From: Dorea_D sp963559605 | GTDB lineage: Bacteria > Bacillota > Clostridia > Lachnospirales > Lachnospiraceae | Length of the DNA stretch: 39,647 nt | Assembly (NCBI GenBank): GCA_963559605.1 | Contig: CAUWLL010000026.1 | Span: 1-39,647 of the forward strand | Reading direction: 5' to 3' | In this document: positions 31,252-39,580 of the stretch, piece by piece | How positions within the stretch are numbered: the stretch's first letter is position 1 | How the letters are laid out: every line of letters begins with the position of its first letter | Program-made: the position numbers and the translations under genes | The notes under the pieces: model-generated | Database searches by the model: none | Told to the model about the DNA's origin: nothing | What the model saw: the letters and a program-made list of their open reading frames with translations, nothing else

Positions 31252-32904
31252 ATGGAAATATTAAAAACAAAAGATTATATATGCAATTTACTCAAAGCCC
31301 GTTTTCCAATGATTTATATATCTACGTGGGAAGAGAATAGGGCGACACAGATGATAGAAGAAATTGCTGCTGATGAAAAGAAAGTTAAGACAGTCCGAAA
31401 GGTGTTTGTGTGGAGTCAGACGGAAGGATTTGTTACTTATCAAGAGAAGATTAAAAATACTGCTTCTCCTATTTCAGCCTTGGACTATATAGTAGAATGT
31501 GAAGAGGCTTCTGTATTTATATTAAAAGATTTTCATATATTCTTGAACCCTAAACAACAAAATGATTATATCATAATAAGAAAGCTTCGAGATATGGTAA
31601 ATATTCTGAAAGAGAGCGGAAAACCAAAGAATATCATATTTATATCTCCCATGTTACGGCTGCCGGAAGAATTACAAAAAGAAATGACAGTAGTTGAACT
31701 GGATTTTCCAAATACACAAGAACTGGAAGTGTTACTGGATGAAATGATAGAGGCGAACAAGGAAAATCCCAATATTAAAATTGAACTATCGGAGATGGGG
31801 AAAAAAAGGCTATGTAAAACTGCTTTAGGGCTGACACTTCAAGAGGCAGAAAATGCAATAGCTAGAGCAATGGTAGAGAAAGGTCAATTGAGTATAGACG
31901 AGTTGGATATTATACTGGAAGAAAAAAGACAGGTTATAAAAAAAACAGGGATATTGGAATTTGTAAGAAGTGATTTGAAAATAGAAGATGTGGGTGGGTT
32001 GGAGAATCTGAAAAGGTGGCTGTTAAAAAGAAACAAGTCATGGAAAGAGGAAGCACAGAAATATAATATTCCGGCACCCAAGGGAGTTTTGATAACAGGT
32101 GTTCCGGGGTGTGGAAAAAGTTTAACGGCTAAAGCGATTAGTGCAATGTGGCAATTACCATTGTTGCGGCTGGACATGGGGAAAATATTCAGCGGACTAG
32201 TCGGTAGTTCAGAAGAAAATATGCGAAGAGCAATCAGTACGGCGGAAGCTGTTGCTCCCAGTATTTTATGGATTGATGAAATAGAGAAAGGATTTTCCGG
32301 GAATGGTTCAGGAGATGGAGGAACCTCTACAAGAATTTTCGGAACATTTTTAACATGGATGCAAGAGAAAACCAATCCGGTTTTCGTAGTGGCAACTGCT
32401 AATAATATAGAAAAATTACCTTCGGAGTTATTAAGAAAAGGAAGATTTGATGAAATATTTTTTGTAGACCTCCCAACTTTAAAAGAAAGAATGAAGATTT
32501 TTGAGGTGCATTTAAGGAAACGGTTAAAGAACAAAGAGATTATAGGAGATTTAGATTGGAAAGAAGACAATTTAAGAAAACTGGCATTGCTAACAGAAGG
32601 ATTTGTAGGAGCAGAGATCGAAGAAAGTGTAGTATCTGCACTGTTTGAAGCTTTTGCAGAAGATAGAAAACTGAATATATCAGATTTAGAAAAAGCAATA
32701 CATAATATGGTGCCGTTGTCAGTCGCACAAGCAGAGCAAATTATCTCTATTAGAGAGTGGGCAAATGTGAGAGCTGTTGCAGCAACTGCAAAAGAAGACC
32801 GAACAGAATATGTATCCGAACCGGAAACTGAAGAACCGTCTAAGTTACTAAGTTCTAATGAAAAATTCAGACACGTCAGAGGCGGAAGAGCAATAGATTT
32901 TTAA
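31252..32904 (+). CDS. Ycf46-like AAA ATPase
   Basis: A 550-residue ATPase. Residues 1-225 form an N-terminal domain typical of Ycf46 proteins (ARFPMIYISTWEE, LKDFHIFLN), followed by a classical AAA module: Walker A GVPGCGKS at 283-290, Walker B ILWIDE at 338-343, sensor ATANN at 381-385, arginine-finger region RKGRFD near 395-400, and a helical C-domain. Ycf46 is conserved in cyanobacteria and plastids with poorly defined function. Such AAA rings usually remodel proteins. AGGAGG precedes the ATG. It is the motor of the cargo operon. Confidence 0.88.
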   Translation: MEILKTKDYICNLLKARFPMIYISTWEENRATQMIEEIAADEKKVKTVRKVFVWSQTEGFVTYQEKIKNTASPISALDYIVECEEASVFILKDFHIFLNPKQQNDYIIIRKLRDMVNILKESGKPKNIIFISPMLRLPEELQKEMTVVELDFPNTQELEVLLDEMIEANKENPNIKIELSEMGKKRLCKTALGLTLQEAENAIARAMVEKGQLSIDELDIILEEKRQVIKKTGILEFVRSDLKIEDVGGLENLKRWLLKRNKSWKEEAQKYNIPAPKGVLITGVPGCGKSLTAKAISAMWQLPLLRLDMGKIFSGLVGSSEENMRRAISTAEAVAPSILWIDEIEKGFSGNGSGDGGTSTRIFGTFLTWMQEKTNPVFVVATANNIEKLPSELLRKGRFDEIFFVDLPTLKERMKIFEVHLRKRLKNKEIIGDLDWKEDNLRKLALLTEGFVGAEIEESVVSALFEAFAEDRKLNISDLEKAIHNMVPLSVAQAEQIISIREWANVRAVAATAKEDRTEYVSEPETEEPSKLLSSNEKFRHVRGGRAIDF

Positions 32905-32920
32905 AGAAAGAGGAAGAAGT

Positions 32921-33373
32921 ATGTCAATTTCAATTGCCTTGATTCCAGCGGCATTATTATTAAAAGTGATTCTATTTGACAGGGACTATTGTCAGTTACA
33001 AGAAATTGATAAAAAAGCGGTGAAAGACGTGAAATTGCCAACAAATTATAATGACAAAGAACTGCTTATAAAAACACTTTATGATTTTAATGCGCATGGG
33101 ATAATAGTAAAAAAAGATGACATTGTTTGCGATATAGGTGAACACAAGTTAAAGTTTGTCAAAGAGAACGAAAGTTATATGGTTTCGCTTTCTACAGTTA
33201 AAAATGCAGAACAGTTACTGAAAGAGTTAAGATGCCTGGATGGTCTGTATAAAGCAAACTTGCAAGAACAGGTGTATAAAGGTACAAAAGAAAAATTGAA
33301 ACAAAAAGGAATGATGATAGAATCTGAAGAAATTTTAGAAGATAACTCTATCGTTTTGACTGTTTTGGTATAA
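32921..33373 (+). CDS. DUF1257/Ycf35-like protein
   Basis: A 150-residue protein whose C-terminal half (EQVYKGTKEKLKQKGMMIES, then EILEDNSIVLTVLV) follows the DUF1257 (Ycf35) pattern. The N-terminal ~20 residues are hydrophobic and might be a membrane anchor, which is not usual for the family. Together with DUF2997 and the Ycf46-like ATPase it forms a recurring trio of unknown function. It begins 16 bases after the ATPase gene, behind AGAGGAAG. The family call rests on pattern similarity by eye. Confidence 0.65.
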   Translation: MSISIALIPAALLLKVILFDRDYCQLQEIDKKAVKDVKLPTNYNDKELLIKTLYDFNAHGIIVKKDDIVCDIGEHKLKFVKENESYMVSLSTVKNAEQLLKELRCLDGLYKANLQEQVYKGTKEKLKQKGMMIESEEILEDNSIVLTVLV

Positions 33374-33387
33374 GAAAGGAAGAAAAA

Positions 33388-34716
33388 ATGTTTTGTAAAT
33401 ATTGTGGAAAAGAAGTACAGAAAGATTGGGTAAAATGCCCTTACTGTGGGAAAGAATTGAAAGAGGAATTTGTACAGGATAATTACGAGAGTGAAAGATA
33501 TACCGTACCCATAGATGGAGTGAATGATAAAAGTAGTAATGCATCAAAAAAGAAAAAGCCAATTTATAAACGGGTATGGTTTTGGATTTTTATAGTAATG
33601 ATAGGATTCATGGGTTGTACGGTTTTTGGAGGTTCGGATACAGAAGAAACAGAAACAAAGAAAACAGAAACAAAGAAAACAGAAAAGAAAAATACATTTG
33701 CAGATCAGGATTTTGCAGAATTAGTAGGAGCATCCGAAGCTGAACTAAAAAAAATAGGATTAAAAACCGGAGAAGATTATTTGGATTATGGGGCTTTAAA
33801 TGGAGATATAAATGTAAGTTGTACGGATGGTGTAGTTAATAGTATTATGATTACTGGAGATGTAAAAACTGCTCCATCATTTCATGGCGTCAAACTCGGA
33901 ATGTCAGAAACAGAAATCAAAGAAAAGTTATCAGATAAATATACGGAAGAACTAAAAGGAATGAACGGGAAGATGTATGTGAATCTTGATACAGGTGGTG
34001 CTGTAAATTGTCAGGTAAACAAAGGAAAGGTTACTACGATCATGTACATGGAATTTTCAGAAGAGGAACTATCGGAACTACAATCACAATCAGGAGCAGA
34101 AGAGTACATTTTCCCAGACAGTGATACAAAATATTTATCGGAAGACGAAGTAAGAAGTGTAGAGGTAGATAAACTTGCACTTGGTCGTAATGAGATTTTT
34201 GCCAGACATGGGTATATTTTTAAAGATGAAACCTTCCGGCAATATTTTGAAAGCTGCTCGTGGTATGAAGGAACAGTTCCATCCGATCAATTTAATGCAG
34301 ATTCTGTATTGAATAATTTTGAGAAAAAGAATGTAGAATTGATTAAGAGTATAGAAAATGAAGTGGGTGGAACTTCTGTAGACAAATTTATTGGTTTAAG
34401 CGGAGTATATATCTGTACAACACCATTATGGGATGGATTTACAGGAAAAATTGAATTGGGACAGCCTCAGAACGGAGCAATGAGTTTTTCGTTAGGAGTA
34501 TTGGAACAATCTTATTCCGTACTAAGCGGAACAGCAGTTATCATTGACAGTAATACGGCACAAATACAGGCAGATGGTGTCAGGATTACTCTTTCATGGT
34601 CAAATAGTGAAAATATGTATGTTGTTAATGAAGGAAGTTATTCAGGGAAGGATGCAGATACTATTGATGTGATAACCGATAATATGAGTTACATTAGACC
34701 AACAGAATTTAATTAA
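33388..34716 (+). CDS. Zinc-ribbon membrane protein with YARHG domain
   Basis: A 442-residue protein. An N-terminal zinc ribbon, CKYCGKEVQKDWVKCPYC, has two CxxC knuckles. One membrane helix lies at about residues 63-82 (VWFWIFIVMIGFMGCTVFGG), then a Thr/Lys/Glu linker. The YARHG domain at about 250-310 includes LALGRNEIFARHGYIFKDETF, thought to be extracellular and wall-associated. A beta-rich C-terminal region resembles lipocalin-type or copper-amine-oxidase-like sandwiches, but I cannot assign it. It is the last gene of the operon and starts 14 bases after the DUF1257-like gene. Confidence 0.82.
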   Translation: MFCKYCGKEVQKDWVKCPYCGKELKEEFVQDNYESERYTVPIDGVNDKSSNASKKKKPIYKRVWFWIFIVMIGFMGCTVFGGSDTEETETKKTETKKTEKKNTFADQDFAELVGASEAELKKIGLKTGEDYLDYGALNGDINVSCTDGVVNSIMITGDVKTAPSFHGVKLGMSETEIKEKLSDKYTEELKGMNGKMYVNLDTGGAVNCQVNKGKVTTIMYMEFSEEELSELQSQSGAEEYIFPDSDTKYLSEDEVRSVEVDKLALGRNEIFARHGYIFKDETFRQYFESCSWYEGTVPSDQFNADSVLNNFEKKNVELIKSIENEVGGTSVDKFIGLSGVYICTTPLWDGFTGKIELGQPQNGAMSFSLGVLEQSYSVLSGTAVIIDSNTAQIQADGVRITLSWSNSENMYVVNEGSYSGKDADTIDVITDNMSYIRPTEFN

Positions 34717-34804
34717 GAGGAGTTTATTGGTGTTTTCAAAAGTGTGAGAATTATTATATTAAAGCAAAAGTTATGCATATAGCATAGAAAGAAGGAGAAG
34801 GATT

Positions 34805-35175
34805 ATGAAAAAATAGTATTATTGATCATGACAATACTATTATCTATATTAGTTTCAGCATGCGGTATTGTTGAAAAAATTGAAGATGAGGTGGTTGATC
34901 AATCAGAACTATAAGCTATAACTTTACTAATAATCTTGAAACGGATATTCGTGAATTTACTATCGGAATTGTTGCTTGGGATGAAAACAAATTACCGCTT
35001 CCAATTGGAGAGGAGACGATGGTACGTTCTGAATATAAATATATGTTACAGGGAACCTTTGAGAATCTGGCTTCTAATGGAGAATTCATTAAAAGATTAT
35101 ATTGTTTCAGTGTCGGAGAAACCACTAGATGCAGAAAGTATGACGTTTTACGAAGTGGGAAATAATTCTAATTAA
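34805..35175 (+). pseudogene. Frameshifted small lipoprotein gene
   Basis: ATGAAAAAATAG at 34805 stops at once, but adding one A would give MKKIVLLIMTILLSILVSACG, a clear lipoprotein signal with lipobox Cys. A stop follows 34 codons later, and past it a second frame continues with NLETDIREFTIGIVAWDEN, similar to extracellular domains of DUF5780 kind. A third shift leads to KDYIVSVSEKPLDAESMTFY. At least two to three frameshifts or a stop break the gene, so it is probably dead. AGAAGGAGAAGG upstream is a relic of its ribosome-binding site. Confidence 0.65.
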
Positions 35176-35206
35176 TATACATATTATACTAATAAAACTA
35201 ATCATC

Positions 35207-35243
35207 GGGCGAAGTCGAATTATCGGCTTCGCCCATTCTTTTT
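35207..35243 (+). terminator. Terminator after the lipoprotein relic
   Basis: GGGCGAAGTCGA pairs with TCGGCTTCGCCC (35207-35234) over 12 bp with a 4-base loop, followed by ATTCTTTTT. Confidence 0.88.
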
Positions 35244-35313
35244 GCCCGGTAGCAAGAACAGCCTCATAATTCGGATTTTTTGTGGCATATAATGAAGAAA
35301 AAGGCTTTGATCT

Positions 35314-35466
35314 ATGGATGTTACAGTCAGTATAAAAACGAAAGAAGAGAAAGAGAAAACGATAAAAAACAGTGTGGAACTTCCTGATATAAAAGTTTTC
35401 TATGGGGAAGAGAATCTTTTGGAGTGTATGAAAAATATTTTAATTTTACATATGGGAGAACCATAA
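35314..35466 (+). CDS. Small protein before the recombinase, 50 aa; possible directionality factor
   Basis: A 50-codon frame beginning MDVTVSIKTKEEKEKTIKN lies directly upstream of the serine recombinase, with GAAGAAAAAGG some 10 bases before its ATG. I do not recognise the family. Position and size suggest a recombination directionality factor, as SprB is for SprA in the SP-beta prophage, but nothing in the sequence proves it. A short hairpin separates it from the recombinase. Confidence 0.45.
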   Translation: MDVTVSIKTKEEKEKTIKNSVELPDIKVFYGEENLLECMKNILILHMGEP

Positions 35467-35469
35467 CAA

Positions 35470-35488
35470 GGGGCGCTTTTAGCGCCTC
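35470..35488 (+). other. Small hairpin upstream of the recombinase gene
   Basis: GGGCGC (35471-35476) pairs with GCGCCT (35482-35487), loop TTTTA, with one G-T pair. There is no T-tract after it. It lies between the 50-codon frame and the recombinase ribosome-binding site. Confidence 0.45.
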
Positions 35489-35520
35489 GCATCATTTGCA
35501 GGCAAAGGGGATAGATATAA

Positions 35521-37113
35521 ATGGAAGTGAAAAATCGTGCAGTCCTTTATCTTAGATTATCCAAAGAAGATAAGGATAAGTTAAATAAAGGAGATGACAG
35601 CGCTAGTATTCAAAATCAAAGGCTGCTTCTGACAGACTATGCATTAGATCGAAATTATCAGATTGTGGAAGTTTATTCGGATGATGACGAGAGTGGTCTT
35701 TATGACACAAGACCGGACTTTGAACGGATGCTGACGGATGCTAAATTAGGGAAGTTTGACATTGTGGTCGCAAAATCACAGTCCAGATTTTCACGCAATA
35801 TGGAACATATCGAGAAGTATCTTCATCGTGATTTTCTGAATCTTGGGATTCGTTTTATCGGTGTTGTAGACGGTGCTGACACCGATAATATCGGCAACAA
35901 GAAATCTCGTCAGATTAACGGACTGGTAAATGAGTGGTACTGCGAAGATTTATCCAATAATATTCGTAGTGCGTTTAAAGCAAAGATGAAAGCCGGAAAG
36001 TATATGGGTTCTTCCTGTCCTTACGGATATAAGAAAGATCCGAAAGACCACAATCATCTGATGATTGATGAATATGCTGCAGAGGTAGTCAGAAAGATTT
36101 ATCGTCTTTATCTGAGCGGATATGGGAAAGGGAAGATAGGCAGTATCTTGACAGAGGAAGGAATTTTGATCCCGACGTTATATAAAAGGGAAGTGCTTGG
36201 GATGAATTATCGCAATTCAAAAGAGATGGAGACAACAAGAGCGTGGTCTTATCAGACAATACATACGATTCTAAATAATGAAGTATATATTGGAGCTGTC
36301 GTACAGAATAAGTGTAGCAATCTTTCTTATAAGGATAAAAGGCATATAAGACAGCCAAAGGAAAATTGGATCCGAGTAGAGAATATGCATGAGCCAATTA
36401 TTGACAAGAAGACATTTCAAAGAGTGCAGGAAAGACAGAAAATCAGAACCAAAACAGTGGATAACGAACCAAATCAATCCATATTTTCAGGTATTGTGGT
36501 ATGCGCTGATTGTAAGCATGCCATGGTAAGAACTTATGCGCGGAGAGGGAAACGCGAATTTACCGGATATTGCTGTAAGACGTACAAGGTATGTGGAAAA
36601 AAGATGTGTACCAGTCATGCGATTAAAAATGAAGTATTAGAGATGGCAGTATTAAGGTCTATCAAAGAAGAAGCTAGGAAAATATTAACACTGGAAGATA
36701 TTGAAAACTTAAATAAAATGGATTTTGTCAGCCGTACTGAACAGGGATATGAACAGAGAATGCTACAGTTGGAAGAAGAAAAGGCAAGAAAAGAGTCTTA
36801 TAAACGAAAAACTTATCAGAATTATATGGATGAGGTACTGTCTAAAGAAGAATATCTCTCTTATATGGAAGAGTTCCAGAAAGATATTAAAGGTGTAAAC
36901 ACACAGATTTCAAATTTAAAAGAAAAACTGGAGAAGCAGGAACAGCTAAGTCAAAAGTATGATGAGTGGGTGGAAAAGTTTAAGAATTATATAGACATTG
37001 ATGAGCTGACACGAGAAGTTGTTCTTGAACTGATAGAGAAAATTGAAATCAATGCAGATGGATCGATTTCGATTTTTTATAAGTTTAAAAATCCATATCT
37101 TGAAATGGGTTAA
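35521..37113 (+). CDS. Large serine recombinase (integrase/excisionase of the element)
   Basis: A 530-residue site-specific recombinase that should cut and join attP/attB. The N-terminal resolvase domain has the catalytic Ser14 in LYLRLS (aligned with YARVS of resolvases), ASIQNQR, and FDIVVAKSQSRFSRN. A recombinase domain follows (SSCPYGYKKDP...), then a zinc ribbon (CADCKHAMVRTY ... CCKTYKVCGKKMC) near residues 325-370, a coiled coil at about 405-480, and a C-terminal tail. The size and layout match the TndX/clostridial group. The stop is 2 bases before the attR arm, as expected for an integrase next to its attachment site. Confidence 0.95.
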   Translation: MEVKNRAVLYLRLSKEDKDKLNKGDDSASIQNQRLLLTDYALDRNYQIVEVYSDDDESGLYDTRPDFERMLTDAKLGKFDIVVAKSQSRFSRNMEHIEKYLHRDFLNLGIRFIGVVDGADTDNIGNKKSRQINGLVNEWYCEDLSNNIRSAFKAKMKAGKYMGSSCPYGYKKDPKDHNHLMIDEYAAEVVRKIYRLYLSGYGKGKIGSILTEEGILIPTLYKREVLGMNYRNSKEMETTRAWSYQTIHTILNNEVYIGAVVQNKCSNLSYKDKRHIRQPKENWIRVENMHEPIIDKKTFQRVQERQKIRTKTVDNEPNQSIFSGIVVCADCKHAMVRTYARRGKREFTGYCCKTYKVCGKKMCTSHAIKNEVLEMAVLRSIKEEARKILTLEDIENLNKMDFVSRTEQGYEQRMLQLEEEKARKESYKRKTYQNYMDEVLSKEEYLSYMEEFQKDIKGVNTQISNLKEKLEKQEQLSQKYDEWVEKFKNYIDIDELTREVVLELIEKIEINADGSISIFYKFKNPYLEMG

Positions 37114-37115
37114 AG

Positions 37116-37147
37116 TGTCTACCATTTTTAAACGATGCCTGTGTGGC
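37116..37147 (+). repeat. attR: right junction of the integrated element
   Basis: The element-side arm TGTCTACCATTTTTAAAC (37116-37133) is the inverted partner of the attL arm (17 of 18 match). The core GCCTGTGTGGC is at 37137-37147, and chromosomal sequence follows from 37148. The single difference in the wider match (T37136 versus C27511) shows that the crossover lies at or after this base. Confidence 0.88.
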
Positions 37148-37928
37148 TATGGCTGAATTACTTGCAGGAAGTGAAGAAGAATTTGTCGTTCAGATGAATG
37201 AGCGGGCGAAAAAATTAGGAATGGAAAATACAGTGTTTAAAAATTGTAACGGACTGGACGCAGAGGGACATGAGACGACAGCAAGGGATATTGCGCTTAT
37301 GTCCAGAGAACTGATTACAAAATATCCAAAGGTGCGGGAGTATTGTACGATCTGGATGGAAAATATTACGCATACTACGAAGAAAGGAACGACAGAATTT
37401 GGACTTTCCAACACGAATAAATTAATTAGGCACTATGAGTATGCAACCGGATTAAAGACCGGGTCTACCGATAAAGCGAAATTCTGTGTTTCTGCCACAG
37501 CCGAAAAAGACGGAATGGAGATGATAGCCGTCATTATGGCGGCAAAGGACAGTAAAGCCAGGGTGAGAGACGCAATTTCTCTTTTGAATCATGGGTTTGG
37601 GAAATGTCGGAAATACGAGGAGGCGCAGGTAGAACCCATTGGTTATGTGAAGGTAAAACGGGGAGTGGAAGATACCCTTAAGGCAAAACAAAAAAGCCCT
37701 TTTACATATATTGATACAACGGGAGCAGAGCTTTCTGACATCCGGCGAAAAACCAAGGTGAAAAAGGAAATCAAAGCGCCTGTGAAAAAGGGCGATAAGG
37801 TGGGAGAAGCAAAATATTTTCTTGACGGAAAAGAAATCGGAAGCGTGGATATTGTAGCGCTGGAAAGTATGGAGAAGATGAGTTATAAGAGCGTGTTTGA
37901 GGATGTGGCAGAAAAGGTACTGCTGTAA
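37143..37928 (+). CDS. D-Ala-D-Ala carboxypeptidase (DacA/DacF-like), 3' half, disrupted by the element
   Basis: This is the continuation of the gene at 27101. It encodes the KTG motif (GLKTGSTDKAKF; Lys244 in the rejoined numbering) and the C-terminal PBP5-type beta domain (SPFTYIDTT, then KKGDKVGEAKYFLDGKEIG). It has no ribosome-binding site, signal peptide or nucleophile motif, so it cannot be a working enzyme alone. It also lacks a clear C-terminal amphipathic anchor, although LESMEKMSYKSVFEDVAEKVLL could be one. Frame is kept exactly across the att core. Confidence 0.92.
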   Translation: MAMAELLAGSEEEFVVQMNERAKKLGMENTVFKNCNGLDAEGHETTARDIALMSRELITKYPKVREYCTIWMENITHTTKKGTTEFGLSNTNKLIRHYEYATGLKTGSTDKAKFCVSATAEKDGMEMIAVIMAAKDSKARVRDAISLLNHGFGKCRKYEEAQVEPIGYVKVKRGVEDTLKAKQKSPFTYIDTTGAELSDIRRKTKVKKEIKAPVKKGDKVGEAKYFLDGKEIGSVDIVALESMEKMSYKSVFEDVAEKVLL

Positions 37929-38042
37929 ATTTTTGTGTTTAATTCTAGGTAAAAACTTTCATTGCAAAGGTTGCGGAAAATAGTGTATGATAAAGCCATA
38001 AGGAAAATACGAAAGGAATCGTCGAGGTAAAGGGGCGGACAG

Positions 38043-39506
38043 ATGGTGGATGTAAGTAAAAAAAGAAGAATAAAATTTGCAGTAACAGTTGTGGTTCTGC
38101 TCTTTGGTTTTATCTATATGGATAGGTGTGTGTTAGCAGGCGATATAGAGAGTCCCTTTTACAAGAGCCGGAATATCAGTACTTTCGGAAATTATGGAGA
38201 AGAGGATTTATCCGGCATTGAAAAATCCATTTATAATGAGTTGAAAGCAAAGATTCAGGCAGTTGCCAATGGAGAAGAGACCTCTACGAGATTCGAGATA
38301 CCGGCAGAAAGTTTGGGGATCCAAGCGACATGGAGCAAAGAAGAGCTTGGAATCACAGGAAATTTTGCGGCAGAGGGGAAGCTGACGGAGGAAACGAGAA
38401 GGGCTCTTACGGAACAAGTATTTACACAGGATAACCATAAGATTTTTCATTTACTGCTGGTGAATTGTCCTTATGATTTTTACTGGTTTGATAAGACAGA
38501 AGGAGCAAGTTACACACTGCTTCCGGCAAAGATGACGGTATCTCAAGATGGCGGCAGTCTGACATTTACAGAAGGGCTCGTGTATGAATATATGGTTGCC
38601 GCTGATTATCAAGACGGTAAGGATAAGTTCAAAGTAAGCATATCCAAGGTACAATCCGCAGAAAAAGCGCTTGCGAACGCACAGTCTGTGATCAAGAAGC
38701 ACAGGAAACAGTCGGATCATGAAAAGCTTCTTTCTTATCGTGATGAAATCTGTAGTCTGACCTCTTATGACTTAGACGCGGCAGTAGGAAATTACCACAG
38801 TAGTTATGGGGATCCGTGGCAGATGCTCTATGTATTTGATAAAAAGCCGGAAACGAAGGTTGTCTGCGAAGGTTATGCCAAGGCATTCCAGTATTTGTGT
38901 GATGAATCGGAATTTTCCGGGGATGTAACGGTGTATACGGTAACGGGATGGCTGGATTCGGGGCAGGGAAAGGTACCGCATATGTGGAATCTCGTGTCCG
39001 TAGATCAGAAAAATTATCTGGCAGACGTTACAAGCTGGGACGGAGGTATGCGCAGTGCTTCCGGTGCATTTCTTCTGGGGACGGAGATGGGAAATGCAGA
39101 AGACGGCTACAGGTTCGAAATGCAGGGAAATTATGTGACATATACGTACGACAAGGAGACATTTTCTTTATACGGGAAATCCATTCTGACCTTGGATTCT
39201 AAAAATTACGGTTTCCATTCTACAGATCAGGAAAACAATTCGAAAGATGAGGAGAATGAATCTACAGAATCTGACGAGAGAGAAGAGACAGAGGAGATTA
39301 CAGAGCAGGAAGAAGTTGTGGCAGAAGAACCTATGGAAGAAGAGATAGATATAGAAGTGCAAAGAAAAGAGATTTCCGTCAGAAATGTTGCGGCAAAGAC
39401 CGGAGATGAAGAAAAACCGGGGAAATGGCTGGGGATTTTCATGATTTCCGGTTTGGCGCTGATCAGTTCCGTGTATGTACGAGGTCGGATCAAGAGAATG
39501 GAGTAG
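38043..39506 (+). CDS. Secreted transglutaminase-like protein with C-terminal membrane/wall anchor
   Basis: A 487-residue surface protein. It has an N-terminal signal/anchor helix (FAVTVVVLLFGFIYM). A transglutaminase-like domain carries the full Cys-His-Asp triad: Cys275 in VVCEGYAKAF, His313 in VPHMWNLV, and Asp328 in LADVTSWDGG. Such domains act as peptidases or cross-linkers in clostridial envelopes. A long acidic stretch (Glu-rich, about 400-445) leads to AAKTGDEEKPGK, a hydrophobic helix and RGRIKRME, which resembles a sortase sorting signal with TGD but lacks the LPxTG start. It follows the split carboxypeptidase gene by 114 bases and may share its cell-wall role. Confidence 0.87.
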   Translation: MVDVSKKRRIKFAVTVVVLLFGFIYMDRCVLAGDIESPFYKSRNISTFGNYGEEDLSGIEKSIYNELKAKIQAVANGEETSTRFEIPAESLGIQATWSKEELGITGNFAAEGKLTEETRRALTEQVFTQDNHKIFHLLLVNCPYDFYWFDKTEGASYTLLPAKMTVSQDGGSLTFTEGLVYEYMVAADYQDGKDKFKVSISKVQSAEKALANAQSVIKKHRKQSDHEKLLSYRDEICSLTSYDLDAAVGNYHSSYGDPWQMLYVFDKKPETKVVCEGYAKAFQYLCDESEFSGDVTVYTVTGWLDSGQGKVPHMWNLVSVDQKNYLADVTSWDGGMRSASGAFLLGTEMGNAEDGYRFEMQGNYVTYTYDKETFSLYGKSILTLDSKNYGFHSTDQENNSKDEENESTESDEREETEEITEQEEVVAEEPMEEEIDIEVQRKEISVRNVAAKTGDEEKPGKWLGIFMISGLALISSVYVRGRIKRME

Positions 39507-39508
39507 AT

Positions 39509-39545
39509 AAAAGCAGGCGTTAAATATTTAACACCTGCTTTTGTA
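39509..39545 (+). terminator. Terminator after the transglutaminase-like gene
   Basis: AAAAGCAGG (39509-39517) pairs with CCTGCTTTT (39534-39542), with an inner GTTAAAT/ATTTAAC stem. Confidence 0.85.
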
Positions 39546-39580
39546 TTGACGAAGGGGATACGGGGGAGATATGATATAAT
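39546..39580 (+). promoter_or_regulatory. Promoter for a gene beyond the window
   Basis: TTGACG (39546-39551) with TATGAT (39570-39575, 18-base spacing); a TATAAT overlaps at 39575-39580. No start codon with a ribosome-binding site appears before the window ends. Confidence 0.55.

Larger units (their letters stand above)
27512..37136. mobile_element. Serine-recombinase integrative element, ~9.6 kb, inside a carboxypeptidase gene
   Basis: The element is bounded by attL and attR, carries its own large serine recombinase at the right end, and is visibly more AT-rich than the flanking chromosome. Its reconstructed circular attP would be two 18-base inverted arms around a 14-base centre, the usual layout for large serine recombinases. 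It contains no relaxase, coupling protein, replication or phage structural genes that I recognise, so it is either mobilised by a helper or is an excision-only domestic element. Cargo is a HEPN/MNT pair and a Xre-controlled operon of unknown function. Confidence 0.9.

Noticed and set aside
27512..37136. Prophage or conjugative element
   Set aside because: No capsid, tail, lysis, relaxase, coupling-protein or replication gene is visible in the 9.6 kb, so only an integrative element is claimed.
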